DNA of 36,136 bases from Desulfobulbaceae bacterium (GCA_011390165.1 JAABSV010000040.1:1-36136), one strand, 5' to 3'. Counted from the stretch's first letter, positions 16,503 through 24,572 are shown. Numbers and translations: made by a program. Notes: generated by a model not told the origin, from the letters alone.

Positions 16503-16901
16503 ATGCAACTTGCCATTGACCCATCTCTGGCGATCAGCTGGCTGCTTTTCCTGGCCCTCTTCCCGATGGCCTTTGTCTGGTTGCGGCGGGCCTGGCGGAT
16601 TTTCATCCGTGGTGAGCACGCTGAAGTTGCCCTGAAGAGGGGGGTGCCGCCGGATCGACCGGAGCGCTATGCCTTTCCCGCCGGCCTGATCAACCTCCTG
16701 GCCGGCGCCGTCGCCGCCTGGCTGATTGTCGGGGTCGTACTCTATATCGCCGGCGGTATCCTCATTCTCCCCTCGCCCCGATACGAGAACTGGAGCGCCA
16801 TCGGCGGGGTGACCATCTGGGCAAAACTCTTTGCCGACTTTCTGCTCAGCCGCCATGCCCACCCCTTCCAGTTTGGCAAAGAGAACAAAACGTCGGTATG
16901 A
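16503..16901 (+). CDS. Small inner-membrane protein of unknown function downstream of the symporter
   Basis: 132 residues with hydrophobic segments at about 10-28, 60-85 and a weaker one near 100-115; the first loop is basic (LRRAWRIF), suggesting a cytoplasmic loop. No motif is recognised. ATG 16503 has AGG 7 bases upstream. It follows the symporter gene after 82 bases and precedes a strong terminator, so it is the last gene of the acetate uptake unit. Being membrane-bound and co-transcribed it may be an accessory factor of the symporter, but that is inference from position only. Confidence 0.7.
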   Translation: MQLAIDPSLAISWLLFLALFPMAFVWLRRAWRIFIRGEHAEVALKRGVPPDRPERYAFPAGLINLLAGAVAAWLIVGVVLYIAGGILILPSPRYENWSAIGGVTIWAKLFADFLLSRHAHPFQFGKENKTSV

Positions 16902-16961
16902 TTGCCGCCGGCTCCACCTGGAGCCTGGCTACCGCCTCACACCCTCCAGGGCCACGAGACG

Positions 16962-16999
16962 AAAAGGCCCCGACCGGTGTCAACCGGTCGGGGCCTTTT
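16962..16999. terminator. Perfect 17-bp bidirectional terminator
   Basis: AAAAGGCCCCGACCGGT (16962-16978) pairs perfectly with ACCGGTCGGGGCCTTTT (16983-16999) around a 4-base loop. A/T tails on both sides make it work for the plus-strand acetate operon and the convergent minus-strand antiporter operon, which ends at 17056. Confidence 0.95.
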
Positions 17000-17055
17000 A
17001 TGCGTTCGGCCATGGGGCTTGGGGCTGCTAGCTCACGGAACTGCTGTCTCCTCGG

Positions 17056-18759
17056 TCATTCGACAAAACTGAGCAGCAGCCACATATAGACGGCAAGAAG
17101 TACGGCTACCCACATCACCATGTTGCCGGTCGGGCGGAGACGAGAGACCTTACCGCCGGGGTAGTGGAGCTGGACCAGGTAGTCAAAGAAGCTGTAGAGT
17201 TTTTTCATCGATGCCTTTCGCAGGGTGGCGTCGGTTCGCCACAGCCAGGTGAAGCCGGCGCGGAGGCCCTGCGGCACCAGTCGTCGGTAGAGCCATTCGG
17301 CGTCAAGGTTGACCGAATGGAGCTCCGGCGGGTAGAGACCGCGCAGGTTGAGCCAGACGAAGGCAAGGGCGGAGAAGAAGAGCAACTGGGTTTGGGCCAG
17401 AACATGGGTCGCATCGTAGGGGTTATAGCCGGTGTCAAAGGGCAGCAGGCTGTAGAGCCAGGCCGGGTGGATGCCGATCAGCAGACAGAGTGCGGCGGCA
17501 ATGGACATGGCAAGGAGCATGTTGCGCGGCGGTTCGGTGGTGCGGATTCCCGAATCGTGGGCAAAAAAGGCGAAGTAGGGGATCTTGATCCCGGCATGGT
17601 GGAAGACGCCTGCGGAAGCAAAGAGCAGCATCAGCCAGACCCAGGTATGGCCCTCTTCCAGGGCTGCAGACATCACCATCGATTTGCTGACGAAGCCGCT
17701 GAACAGGGGAAAGGCGGAGATCGAGGCCGCTCCGATCATGCAGAGGGCCGCCGTCTTCGGCATGCTCTTGTAGAGTCCGCCGAGGTCGGAGCCGTTCATT
17801 CGTCCGGTCATATGCAGCACCGCCCCCATCGACATGAACAGCAGCCCTTTGAAGATGATGTCGTTGAAGGCGTGGGAAACCGCGCCATTGATCGCCAGGG
17901 CGGTACCGATGCCGATGCCGCAGACCATGAAGCCGATCTGGTTGATCATGCTGTAGGCGAGAACCCGTCGGAGGTCATTTTCGATCACCGCGAAAAAGAT
18001 CGGGAAACAGGTCATCGTCGCGCCGATAAAGACCAGCAGTTCGGTGCCGGGATAGGCTCGGGCAAGTGAGTAGACTGCCACCTTGGTGGTGAAGGCGCTG
18101 AGAAATACCGCCCCGGTGGGGGTTGCCTCGGGGTAGGCGTCGGTGGCCCAGTTGTGCAGCAGGGGAAAACAGGCCTTGATGCCGAAGGCGAGGAAAATCA
18201 GCCAGCCGTTCATCCCGCTCAGGCCGATATATTCGAAGGCGAGAGAGCCGGTCTTATCGGCATGGTAGATCAGCCCGGCAAGAAGAATCACCCCTGAGAG
18301 GACCTGGATAATGAGGTAGCGCAGCCCTGCCTGATAGGATTTTTCCGTGCGTCTCGCCCACACCAGAAATACCGAACTGAGGGCGAGCAGTTCCCAGAAG
18401 ACGAACAGGGTGAGCAGGTCGCCGGCAAAGACCGCGCCGAGGGCACTCCCGGCATAGATGAGGGCGGCAACCTGTTGCATGGTGTCGCGAACGTGGAGCG
18501 AGAAGATCACCCCGATCAGGGCGGCGATGTGGAAGACATAACCGAACAGCAGACTCAGCTTGTCGACCCGGTAGGGCATCAACTCGTAGCCGAGAAAGTT
18601 GACGGTCAGCTGAACCCCGTCCGGCACCAGCCAGAGATGGGCACCACTGGCAACAATCGTGGCGATCATCAGCGTGGCACGCAGCGTCCCCTTGGTGATC
18701 ACAGCAAGGAATGCTACGAGGAAGAAGGGGAGAAAGGCAGGGATTTCAGCTGGCCACAT
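17056..18759 (-). CDS. Antiporter subunit D/ND5-like proton-translocating membrane protein (third paralogue)
   Basis: 567 residues with about 14-15 transmembrane helices of the proton_antipo_M (PF00361) type: ELLALSSVFLVWA, GIKACFPLLHNWATDAYPEATPTGAVFLSAFTTKVAVYSLAR (motif split here by eye) and LAYSMINQIGFMVCGIG. The lysines and histidines used by complex I and Mrp antiporter subunits for proton transfer are in place (for example TTKVAVY, SHAFNDIIFK). It is longer than the other two D-type proteins, with an extra C-terminal part carrying one final helix (about 545-563). ATG 18759 has AAGGAGG 5 bases upstream and overlaps the preceding small gene by 14 bases. It is the last gene of the operon, ending 57 bases from the bidirectional terminator. 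Confidence 0.9.
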   Translation of the reverse strand: MWPAEIPAFLPFFLVAFLAVITKGTLRATLMIATIVASGAHLWLVPDGVQLTVNFLGYELMPYRVDKLSLLFGYVFHIAALIGVIFSLHVRDTMQQVAALIYAGSALGAVFAGDLLTLFVFWELLALSSVFLVWARRTEKSYQAGLRYLIIQVLSGVILLAGLIYHADKTGSLAFEYIGLSGMNGWLIFLAFGIKACFPLLHNWATDAYPEATPTGAVFLSAFTTKVAVYSLARAYPGTELLVFIGATMTCFPIFFAVIENDLRRVLAYSMINQIGFMVCGIGIGTALAINGAVSHAFNDIIFKGLLFMSMGAVLHMTGRMNGSDLGGLYKSMPKTAALCMIGAASISAFPLFSGFVSKSMVMSAALEEGHTWVWLMLLFASAGVFHHAGIKIPYFAFFAHDSGIRTTEPPRNMLLAMSIAAALCLLIGIHPAWLYSLLPFDTGYNPYDATHVLAQTQLLFFSALAFVWLNLRGLYPPELHSVNLDAEWLYRRLVPQGLRAGFTWLWRTDATLRKASMKKLYSFFDYLVQLHYPGGKVSRLRPTGNMVMWVAVLLAVYMWLLLSFVE

Positions 18760-19042
18760 GGTCGCCTCCTTGCTGGTCGTCGCCTTTCAGTTCCTCGCGG
18801 TCGTAGTAGGTCTCGTCCCGCATCAGAAAAAGCCGCATCCATTTGGCGACCAGGACCAGGACGACACAGCCGACAAAGCCATAAACCGCATAGAATCCCA
18901 ACAGCCCCTCCCAAGGATGGACCTTATGGCGGTGGATGATGAAGTCGAGGATAAACAAGATGGCACAGCACCCGTACAGGGCATAGAGCACCAGGGTGAC
19001 GTTGCCGGGCTTGTCGAAAAAATGTTGGGTATTCTTTGCCAT
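18746..19042 (-). CDS. Small two-helix membrane protein within the antiporter operon
   Basis: 98 residues, two transmembrane helices (about 14-34 and 47-67), basic turn HRHKVHPW between them, and a hydrophilic charged C-terminal tail (RDETYYDREELKGDD). I recognise no family. ATG 19042 follows the MrpD-like stop by 15 bases, and its 3' end overlaps the next antiporter gene by 14 bases, so translation is probably coupled. Size and topology resemble the accessory helices of Mrp/complex I-like assemblies, making it a candidate extra subunit; this is inference from position and topology. Confidence 0.72.
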   Translation of the reverse strand: MAKNTQHFFDKPGNVTLVLYALYGCCAILFILDFIIHRHKVHPWEGLLGFYAVYGFVGCVVLVLVAKWMRLFLMRDETYYDREELKGDDQQGGDHVAS

Positions 19043-19057
19043 AACGGTTCCCAGGGC

Positions 19058-20518
19058 CTAAAGAATTGCAGTTGCCAATCGGTACAGCGGGTTGGTCAGG
19101 AAGAACAGGACGAGGCAGCCGATGGCTGTGACGCTGAGGGCCAGCAGCGACGGCAGGGGGGCTTCCTTGATTCGGAGCGGACCCTGCGGTGACGGCCCGG
19201 AAAAGAAGGCTCGCAGGGGGATAGGCAAAAGATAGGCGATATTGAGCAGGGAACTGAGCATCAACACCGCCATGATCGGCCACTGCCCGGCGTCAAGAGC
19301 ACCGGTCATCAAAAACCATTTTCCCCATGTGCCGCCGGTGGGGGGGAGGCCGATGATGCTCAGGCTACCGATGAAAAAGGCGGTCATGGTTATCGGCATC
19401 TGCCAGCCCAACCCCCGCATCTGGCTGATTTCCGTCTTATGGGCGGCAACCATGATCGCCCCGGCGCAGAAGAAGAGGGTGATCTTGCCGAAGGCGTGCA
19501 TGGCAATGTGCATGGAGCCGCCCACCACCCCGGCGCTGGTGGCGAGGAGGGCGCCGATGGTGATATAGCCGAGTTGGCTCACCGTCGAGTAGGCCAGCCG
19601 TGCCTTCAGGTTGTCCTGGCGCATGGCGACGATGGAGGCGATGAGCACGGTGGCGGCGGCCAGGTAGAGCATCACATCGGTGGTCGGCAGGCGGTTGAGC
19701 AGGTCGAGGCCGAAGATATAGACACAGACCTTCATCACGGTGAACACCCCGGCCTTGACCACCGCCACGGCATGGAGCAGGGCGCTGACCGGGGTGGGGG
19801 CAACCATCGCTGCCGGCAGCCAGCGGTGGAAGGGCATGATTGCCGCCTTGCCGATCCCGAAGATAAAGAGGACCAGCAGGCTGCCGGTGACCACGGTCGG
19901 GGTATCGGCCGGGAAAATGCCACCGGCGGCAAAGTCGAGGGTGCCGGCGGTGTACCAGGTGCCGATAATCGCCAGGAGAAGAAAGAGAACCGAGGTGGTG
20001 AGCAGTACCCCCAAATAGACCCGGCCACCCAGCTTGGCCTTCTGGGTGCCGGCATGGGTGACCAGGGGGTAGGTGGAGAGGGTCAGCACCTCGTAGAAGA
20101 TGAACAGGGTGAAGAGGTTGTCGGCGAAGGCGATCCCCATCACCGAAGAGATGGCGATGGCGAAACAGGCGTAGAAACGGGTCTGGTTGTCTTCATCGTG
20201 GCCGCGCATGTAGCCGATGGCGTAGACGGTGGTCACCAGCCAGAGGTAGCCGGCCACCAGCGAGAAGAGCATGCCGAGGGGTTCGATGGAGAAGTTGAGG
20301 CTGAGGCCGGGGAAGAGTTCCGGCCCGGCCAGCCGCACAATCGTGCCATCGTCCACCGTGCCGTAGAGGCTGCTGACCAGAACGATCAGGAGCAGACTGG
20401 CGGTAATGGTTACCCCCTCACGGAGATTGGCGGAAAAGCCGGTGGCAAGGATAGCGGGCACGGCACAGGCCGGTACCAGGATGGTCAGCAACAACATCAG
20501 TTCCGGTGACAGCATCAC
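19058..20518 (-). CDS. mrpD: MrpD/MnhD-like antiporter subunit (second paralogue)
   Basis: 486 residues with about 14 transmembrane helices. Proton_antipo_M features: IFYEVLTLSTYPLVTHAGT (key Glu in the FYE motif), GKAAIMPFHRWLPAAMVAPT, PVSALLHAVAVVKAGVF (Lys), LAYSTVSQLGYITIG and HAFGKITLFF (Lys). These are the residues forming the proton path in complex I and Mrp subunits. Start is GTG 20518 or ATG 20515; GTGATG follows a GGAG site and overlaps the upstream stop (TGA inside GTGATG), so translation is coupled to the preceding D gene. Confidence 0.92.
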   Translation of the reverse strand: MMLSPELMLLLTILVPACAVPAILATGFSANLREGVTITASLLLIVLVSSLYGTVDDGTIVRLAGPELFPGLSLNFSIEPLGMLFSLVAGYLWLVTTVYAIGYMRGHDEDNQTRFYACFAIAISSVMGIAFADNLFTLFIFYEVLTLSTYPLVTHAGTQKAKLGGRVYLGVLLTTSVLFLLLAIIGTWYTAGTLDFAAGGIFPADTPTVVTGSLLVLFIFGIGKAAIMPFHRWLPAAMVAPTPVSALLHAVAVVKAGVFTVMKVCVYIFGLDLLNRLPTTDVMLYLAAATVLIASIVAMRQDNLKARLAYSTVSQLGYITIGALLATSAGVVGGSMHIAMHAFGKITLFFCAGAIMVAAHKTEISQMRGLGWQMPITMTAFFIGSLSIIGLPPTGGTWGKWFLMTGALDAGQWPIMAVLMLSSLLNIAYLLPIPLRAFFSGPSPQGPLRIKEAPLPSLLALSVTAIGCLVLFFLTNPLYRLATAIL

Positions 20519-21993
20519 GGAGTCACTCCAAACAGACTTTGGGCGGCCAACTTGCTCACACCAACCGTCAGGCGGGTGTCAACACCAAAATAGAGGTTTG
20601 CCAGAACCAGCAGCCAGATCGGGATCAATTGGCTGAGTGGCGCCTCTTCGACTTCGTCGAGGATGATCCGGGGCGGGGTGAAGTAGATCCACTCCACCAG
20701 CCGCCAGACGTAGACCACGGCGAGCAGCGAACTGAGGAGAACCAGCACCGCCACCGGCCACCAGCCCTTGTCGAGAAGGGCCACCACCAGATACCACTTG
20801 CTGACAAAGCCGACGGTGAGCGGCACCCCGATCAGGCTGAGGCCGCCGGTGACAATCGCCGCCATGGTCCAAGGCATCTTTTTGCCGAGCCCGGCCAAGT
20901 GGTTGAGCTGGGAACTGCTGATCCGGTAGACCACCGCACCGATGGCTAGAAACAGCGCCCCCTTCATCAGGGCATGGTTGAACATATGGAGCAGGGTGGC
21001 GGTAAGGCCCAACTGGGTGCCGATGGCCAGACCGAGGATCATGTAGCCGATCTGGGCAACGCTGGAGTAGGCAAAGAGCCGCTTGATGTTCAACTGGTAA
21101 ATGGCGTTGATCGAGGCGGCGAAAATCCCGGCCAGGCCGAGGCCCAGGAAGATCTCGCTCAACGGGATGGAGGTGGTGACGAATTCGATCCCGAAGATGC
21201 TGAAGATATAGCGGATCAGGACATACACCGCCACCTTGGTGGAAGTGGCGGCAAGAAAGGCGGTGGCAATGGACGGGGCAAAGGCGTAGGCGTTGGGCAA
21301 CCAGAGATGGAGGGGGAAGAGGGCCAGTTTCAGGCAGACGCCGACAATGAAGAAGCCGAAGGCGCTCAACACCGTCTTCGACTTGTAGATTTCAGGCAGC
21401 CGTTGGGCCAGATCGTGCATGTTCAGGGTTCCGGTCATCATGTACATCAGGCCGACCCCGATGATGATGAAGGTCGCACCGATGGTGCCCATGATCAGGT
21501 ACTGGTACGAGGCGGTAAGGGCCCGACGGTCGTTACCGAGGGCAATCAGGGTGTAGGAGGAGAGCGCCGATATCTCCAGAAAAACGAAGAGGTTGAAGGC
21601 GTCGCCGGTGGCCAGGATGCCGAGCAGGCCGGTGAGGCAGAGCAGGTAGGCGGTGTAGAAGAAGGTGTGGCGGTTTTCTGGCAGCTCCCGGCTGATGCTG
21701 CTCTGGGCGGCGACCAGCACCACCGTGCTCACCCCGGTGATCAGCAGGAGAAGGTATCCGTTGAGCAGGTCGATCCGGTATTCGATACCCCACGGCGCCG
21801 CCCAGCCGCCCATTTCGTAGATGAGGGTACCATGGTTCAATACCTGGCTGAGCAGGCCGCAGCTGATCAGGAAGGCGGCGAAACTGACCAGGATGGCAAA
21901 GATGGAGACAAGGCGCGGGATCCGCAGAAAGAGGCAGAGAGGCGCAGCCAACAGTGGGACGATAACCTGGAGGACCGGTAGATGAGCAGTCAT
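20515..21993 (-). CDS. mrpD: MrpD/MnhD antiporter subunit (first paralogue)
   Basis: 492 residues, about 14 transmembrane helices, typical MrpD length. Visible: FVFLEISALSSYTLIALG (conserved Glu), CLKLALFPLHLWLPNAYAFAP (Lys, His), STKVAVYVLIRY (Lys) and LFAYSSVAQIGYMILG. As in MrpD and NuoL/M/N this subunit should carry out Na+/H+ exchange or proton pumping in the inner membrane. ATG 21993 lies 4 bases after the mrpC stop, in the standard C-D order. Its stop overlaps the start of a second D-like gene. Confidence 0.94.
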   Translation of the reverse strand: MTAHLPVLQVIVPLLAAPLCLFLRIPRLVSIFAILVSFAAFLISCGLLSQVLNHGTLIYEMGGWAAPWGIEYRIDLLNGYLLLLITGVSTVVLVAAQSSISRELPENRHTFFYTAYLLCLTGLLGILATGDAFNLFVFLEISALSSYTLIALGNDRRALTASYQYLIMGTIGATFIIIGVGLMYMMTGTLNMHDLAQRLPEIYKSKTVLSAFGFFIVGVCLKLALFPLHLWLPNAYAFAPSIATAFLAATSTKVAVYVLIRYIFSIFGIEFVTTSIPLSEIFLGLGLAGIFAASINAIYQLNIKRLFAYSSVAQIGYMILGLAIGTQLGLTATLLHMFNHALMKGALFLAIGAVVYRISSSQLNHLAGLGKKMPWTMAAIVTGGLSLIGVPLTVGFVSKWYLVVALLDKGWWPVAVLVLLSSLLAVVYVWRLVEWIYFTPPRIILDEVEEAPLSQLIPIWLLVLANLYFGVDTRLTVGVSKLAAQSLFGVTP

Positions 21994-21997
21994 GCGG

Positions 21998-22411
21998 CTA
22001 GATTCTCTTGGTGAGGAATTGTTTCCTGGGACCGTAGGCCTCCAGTTGGCACTCCAGCTGATCCTGGGTGTCCTGGGTTTGAATCTCGTCCTCCTCTATC
22101 GACCCGTACGCTTCCTGGATGCGGACGACCAGGGCGAGGCCGAGAGCGGTGGTGGAGATGCCGACGACGATCGCGGTGAGGATGAGGCAATGGGCGAGAG
22201 GATTGGAGTAGAGTTGCCAGCGGTCGTCGAGGATCGGGGCTGTGGCCCCTTTGATCTTGCCGACACTGATATAGAAGAAGAATACCGCAGTCTGAAAGAT
22301 GGTGAGGCCGACCAGCTTCTTGATCAGGTTCTCATGGGCGATGACGATAAAGAAGCCGATCAGAATCAGGATGATGACGATCCAGTAGTTGTAGAGACCG
22401 AGGATATTCAT
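21998..22411 (-). CDS. mrpC: MrpC/MnhC (NuoK-like) antiporter subunit
   Basis: 137 residues with three transmembrane helices (about 7-26, 31-53, 73-98). NuoK-family hallmarks: the first-helix region ILIGFFIV, NLIKKLVGLTIFQTAVFFFYIS, and PLAHCLILTAIVVGISTTALGLAL. The C-terminal tail of about 35 residues is polar and acidic, longer than in typical MrpC. The NuoK fold supplies a buried Glu; here the only plausible acid in helix 1-2 is in the AHEN turn. Located between the DUF4040-MnhB gene (1 base away) and mrpD, as in known mrp/mbh operons. Confidence 0.92.
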   Translation of the reverse strand: MNILGLYNYWIVIILILIGFFIVIAHENLIKKLVGLTIFQTAVFFFYISVGKIKGATAPILDDRWQLYSNPLAHCLILTAIVVGISTTALGLALVVRIQEAYGSIEEDEIQTQDTQDQLECQLEAYGPRKQFLTKRI

Positions 22412-22412
22412 G

Positions 22413-23405
22413 TTATTGATGGTATTTGTGTTTGACGGTTCGCCAGGTGAATTTGTAGAAGATGGTGATCATCACTGCCGCCACGGTGATTCCAACCCCT
22501 AATTCGACCAGCAAAATCCCCAGGTGCTGGCCATGGATCGGGTCGTGTCTCAGGACGTTGTAATCGAGAAAGTTACCGCCAAGCAGCATGCAGGCCACTC
22601 CCACCCCGGCATACATCAATACCCCGAAGGCGGTCAGCAGGATGATTACCTCCGGGTGGAAGGCCCTTTGGCTCACCCCCAGGCCGAACAGCATGGTGTA
22701 GAGGATCACCCCGGCGGCAAAAATCACCCCGGCCTGGAATCCACCCCCCGGCCCATAATCGCCGTGAAACTGGACATAGAGGGCAAAGATCAGGATGAGC
22801 GGAATCATCATCTTGGCCACTACCCGGAGGATGATCTGCTGGCGCATGTCGGCCGGCACCAGATTTTTCGATTCCTTTTTGGTACGGCTGGAGACCAGCA
22901 GCAGGGACATCACCCCAAGGCCGGCGGTGAAGATCACCAGAGTTTCGCCGAGGGTGTCGTAGCCACGGTAGCTGGCAAGAACCGAGGTGACGACGTTTGG
23001 CACCCCGATTTCAGCCATCGATTCGTTGAGATAGCGGGGGACGACATGCTGCTGTGCCGGGGCGTTGGGATCGCCGAAATGAGGCATGTCGAGGGTGCCG
23101 TAGATCAGCAGGGCTCCGGTGATGGTAATCACCCCCAGGGCGAGCAGTGGCTTGTAGCGAGTCTTTCTCTCGTAACGGTTGACCAGTTTCAGCGAGGCGA
23201 GCATCAGCAGAGTGGAGATACCCGCCCCCACCGAGGCCTCGGTGAAGGCGACATCCACCGCGTCCAGATCGATGAAGAAGCTGGCGGAGAGCAGGCTGTA
23301 TATCCCCCCCAACATCACCACGGCAAAGAGGTCGTTGAGGCAGACAATGGCCAGGGCGGTGGCGACCAGAAAACCCAGCAGGACGATGTTGATTACGATT
23401 TCGAT
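22413..23405 (-). CDS. mrpB: Fused DUF4040 (MrpA C-terminal/MbhD-like) plus MnhB subunit; probable ATC start
   Basis: 330 residues if started at ATC 23405. The first 95 or so match DUF4040/MbhD (FLVATALAIVCLNDLFAVV, MLGGIYSLLSASFFIDLDAVDVAFTEA split here, GAGISTLLML). The rest is MnhB-like (YVQFHGDYGPGGGFQAGVIFAAGVIL, ending at YKFTWRTVKH). The frame stays open and in-family 28 codons upstream of the first conventional start (GTG 23321), and no ATG, GTG or TTG exists there. AGGAGG (23417-23412 on the minus strand) stands exactly 6 bases before ATC GAA ATC GTA, so ATC is the likely initiator; starting at GTG 23321 would delete half of the first helix. It overlaps the end of mrpG by 13 bases. 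About 8 transmembrane helices. Confidence 0.85.
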   Translation of the reverse strand: MEIVINIVLLGFLVATALAIVCLNDLFAVVMLGGIYSLLSASFFIDLDAVDVAFTEASVGAGISTLLMLASLKLVNRYERKTRYKPLLALGVITITGALLIYGTLDMPHFGDPNAPAQQHVVPRYLNESMAEIGVPNVVTSVLASYRGYDTLGETLVIFTAGLGVMSLLLVSSRTKKESKNLVPADMRQQIILRVVAKMMIPLILIFALYVQFHGDYGPGGGFQAGVIFAAGVILYTMLFGLGVSQRAFHPEVIILLTAFGVLMYAGVGVACMLLGGNFLDYNVLRHDPIHGQHLGILLVELGVGITVAAVMITIFYKFTWRTVKHKYHQ

Positions 23406-23737
23406 GGCGCACCTCCTGTTTCGGAATCCATCGTGCCGACCACCTGTGGCTGCAGGCCGCTCTTCAGGGCGGCCTTGGCCATGGCGTGGCTGGCGGTGGT
23501 CCCGGCGATGAGGGAGAAGAGCAGGATCAGGATCAACTTGGCAAGCACTAGCCCCCAGCCGGCCTGAAACATCAAACCGATCATGATCAGCCCGGCACCG
23601 AGGGTGTCGGTGATGCTGGCAGCGTGGATTCTGGAAAAAAACTCCGGGAACCGAAGCAGGCCAATCCCGCCGGTCAGGCAGAAGAAACTACCGGCCACGA
23701 GACAGATCCAACTGACAATATCGAACAGGATTTCCAT
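23393..23737 (-). CDS. mrpG: MrpG/MnhG antiporter subunit
   Basis: 114 residues, three transmembrane helices (about 8-27, 42-62, 67-87). Family hallmarks: LTGGIGLLRFPEFFSRIHAASITDTLGAGLIMIG (read in two parts: GLLRFPEFFSRIHAAS and DTLGAGLIMIGL), then SHAMAKAAL. ATG 23737 is preferred over the adjacent GTG 23740 because GGAGG is 4 bases from the ATG. The start overlaps the mrpF stop. The C-terminal 25 residues are polar and overlap the beginning of the next gene. Confidence 0.92.
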   Translation of the reverse strand: MEILFDIVSWICLVAGSFFCLTGGIGLLRFPEFFSRIHAASITDTLGAGLIMIGLMFQAGWGLVLAKLILILLFSLIAGTTASHAMAKAALKSGLQPQVVGTMDSETGGAPSKS

Positions 23738-24012
23738 CACGCCTCCTCTTCCGCATTCTTTTTGCCGGCGTATTCGAAAAATCTCAAGATACCGATGACA
23801 CTTATGAAGTTTATCAAAACATAGACTATGGCGATATCCAGAAATTCCGGCCGGCCATAGAGGAAACCCATCACCGCCACCAGCAGGACGGTCTTGGTGC
23901 CGAAGTTGTTGACCGCGAGAATCCGGTCGTAGAGGGTCGGGCCTTTGAATGCCCTGACCAGGGCAAGGGCCATGACAACGAGAATGACAAGTGCGGTAAT
24001 TGTAAACATCAT
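23737..24012 (-). CDS. mrpF: MrpF/MnhF antiporter subunit
   Basis: 91 residues with three transmembrane helices. The family core is RAFKGPTLYDRILAVNNFGTK (as RAFKGPTLYDRIL and AVNNFGTK) and FLDIAIVYVLINFISVIGILRF. It starts at ATG 24012 (ATGATG, overlapping the mrpE TGA) and ends within the mrpG start. Part of the small-subunit block E-F-G that all Mrp antiporters and Mbh hydrogenases share. Confidence 0.93.
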   Translation of the reverse strand: MMFTITALVILVVMALALVRAFKGPTLYDRILAVNNFGTKTVLLVAVMGFLYGRPEFLDIAIVYVLINFISVIGILRFFEYAGKKNAEEEA

Positions 24013-24479
24013 CCCTCCACTCGGCTGACCCGGCGATCCATTTCGCCGGTGATGAGCCCAGCCGCCGCTTCCTTGGTCAGGGCATGCACCTTCAGGCGAT
24101 TTCCCTGCAGATCGAGGGTGACCGTGCCGGGGGTGAGGGTGATCGAATTGGCGTAGATCACCATCCCCAGATCGGTCTTCTGGCTCGCCTTGATGTTGAT
24201 TACCATCGGGCTGATCGACTTTGGCCCCAGCCAGACCCGGCGGGCCACATCGATGTTGGCGACAACCACCTCCTTGATCAGCCAGAGCCAGTAGCCGGGT
24301 ATCGAGAAGGTGAGGTTGAGGGGCTGGCTCTCGCCGTCGACCACATCCATCCGGTGGCAGAGATAGGCGACGAAAATCACCGACACCACCATGAACGAGA
24401 GGATAAGGGGGGTGTAGTGGCCGGAATTGACCAGCCAGAAGGCGGAAAGCATCGTAGACAGTGCCAGGACGTAGAGCAT
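24009..24479 (-). CDS. mrpE: MrpE/MnhE antiporter subunit
   Basis: 156 residues. Hydrophobic segments at about 2-20 and 26-43, a third near 62-80, then a soluble C-terminal half with VWLGPKSISPMVINI, YANSITLTPGTVTLDLQG and VHALT, the conserved MrpE pattern. ATG 24479 is preferred over GTG 24482 because GAGG has 5-base spacing to it. It is the first gene of the antiporter operon, about 65 bases downstream of a good -35 element. Confidence 0.93.
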   Translation of the reverse strand: MLYVLALSTMLSAFWLVNSGHYTPLILSFMVVSVIFVAYLCHRMDVVDGESQPLNLTFSIPGYWLWLIKEVVVANIDVARRVWLGPKSISPMVINIKASQKTDLGMVIYANSITLTPGTVTLDLQGNRLKVHALTKEAAAGLITGEMDRRVSRVEG

Positions 24480-24544
24480 CACAACCTCAATAACTCTGAC
24501 TTTGTGGTGGACTGGATGAGCCTGTCGTGAAGTAGAACCACCTA

Positions 24545-24572
24545 AGTATCATTTGTTCGGAACCGGTGTCAA
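24545..24572 (-). promoter_or_regulatory. Candidate promoter of the mrp operon
   Basis: On the minus strand a consensus TTGACA (24572-24567) is followed after 16 bases by GATACT (24550-24545, 4 of 6 matches). It is 66 bases upstream of the mrpE ATG in a locally AT-rich region, with nothing else between. Position and the perfect -35 support it. Confidence 0.5.

Noticed and set aside
23011..23412. 133-codon frame starting at GTG 23412 after the AGGAGG
   Set aside because: Arg/His-rich out-of-frame reading of the DUF4040 gene; the homologous frame is the one beginning at ATC 23405.
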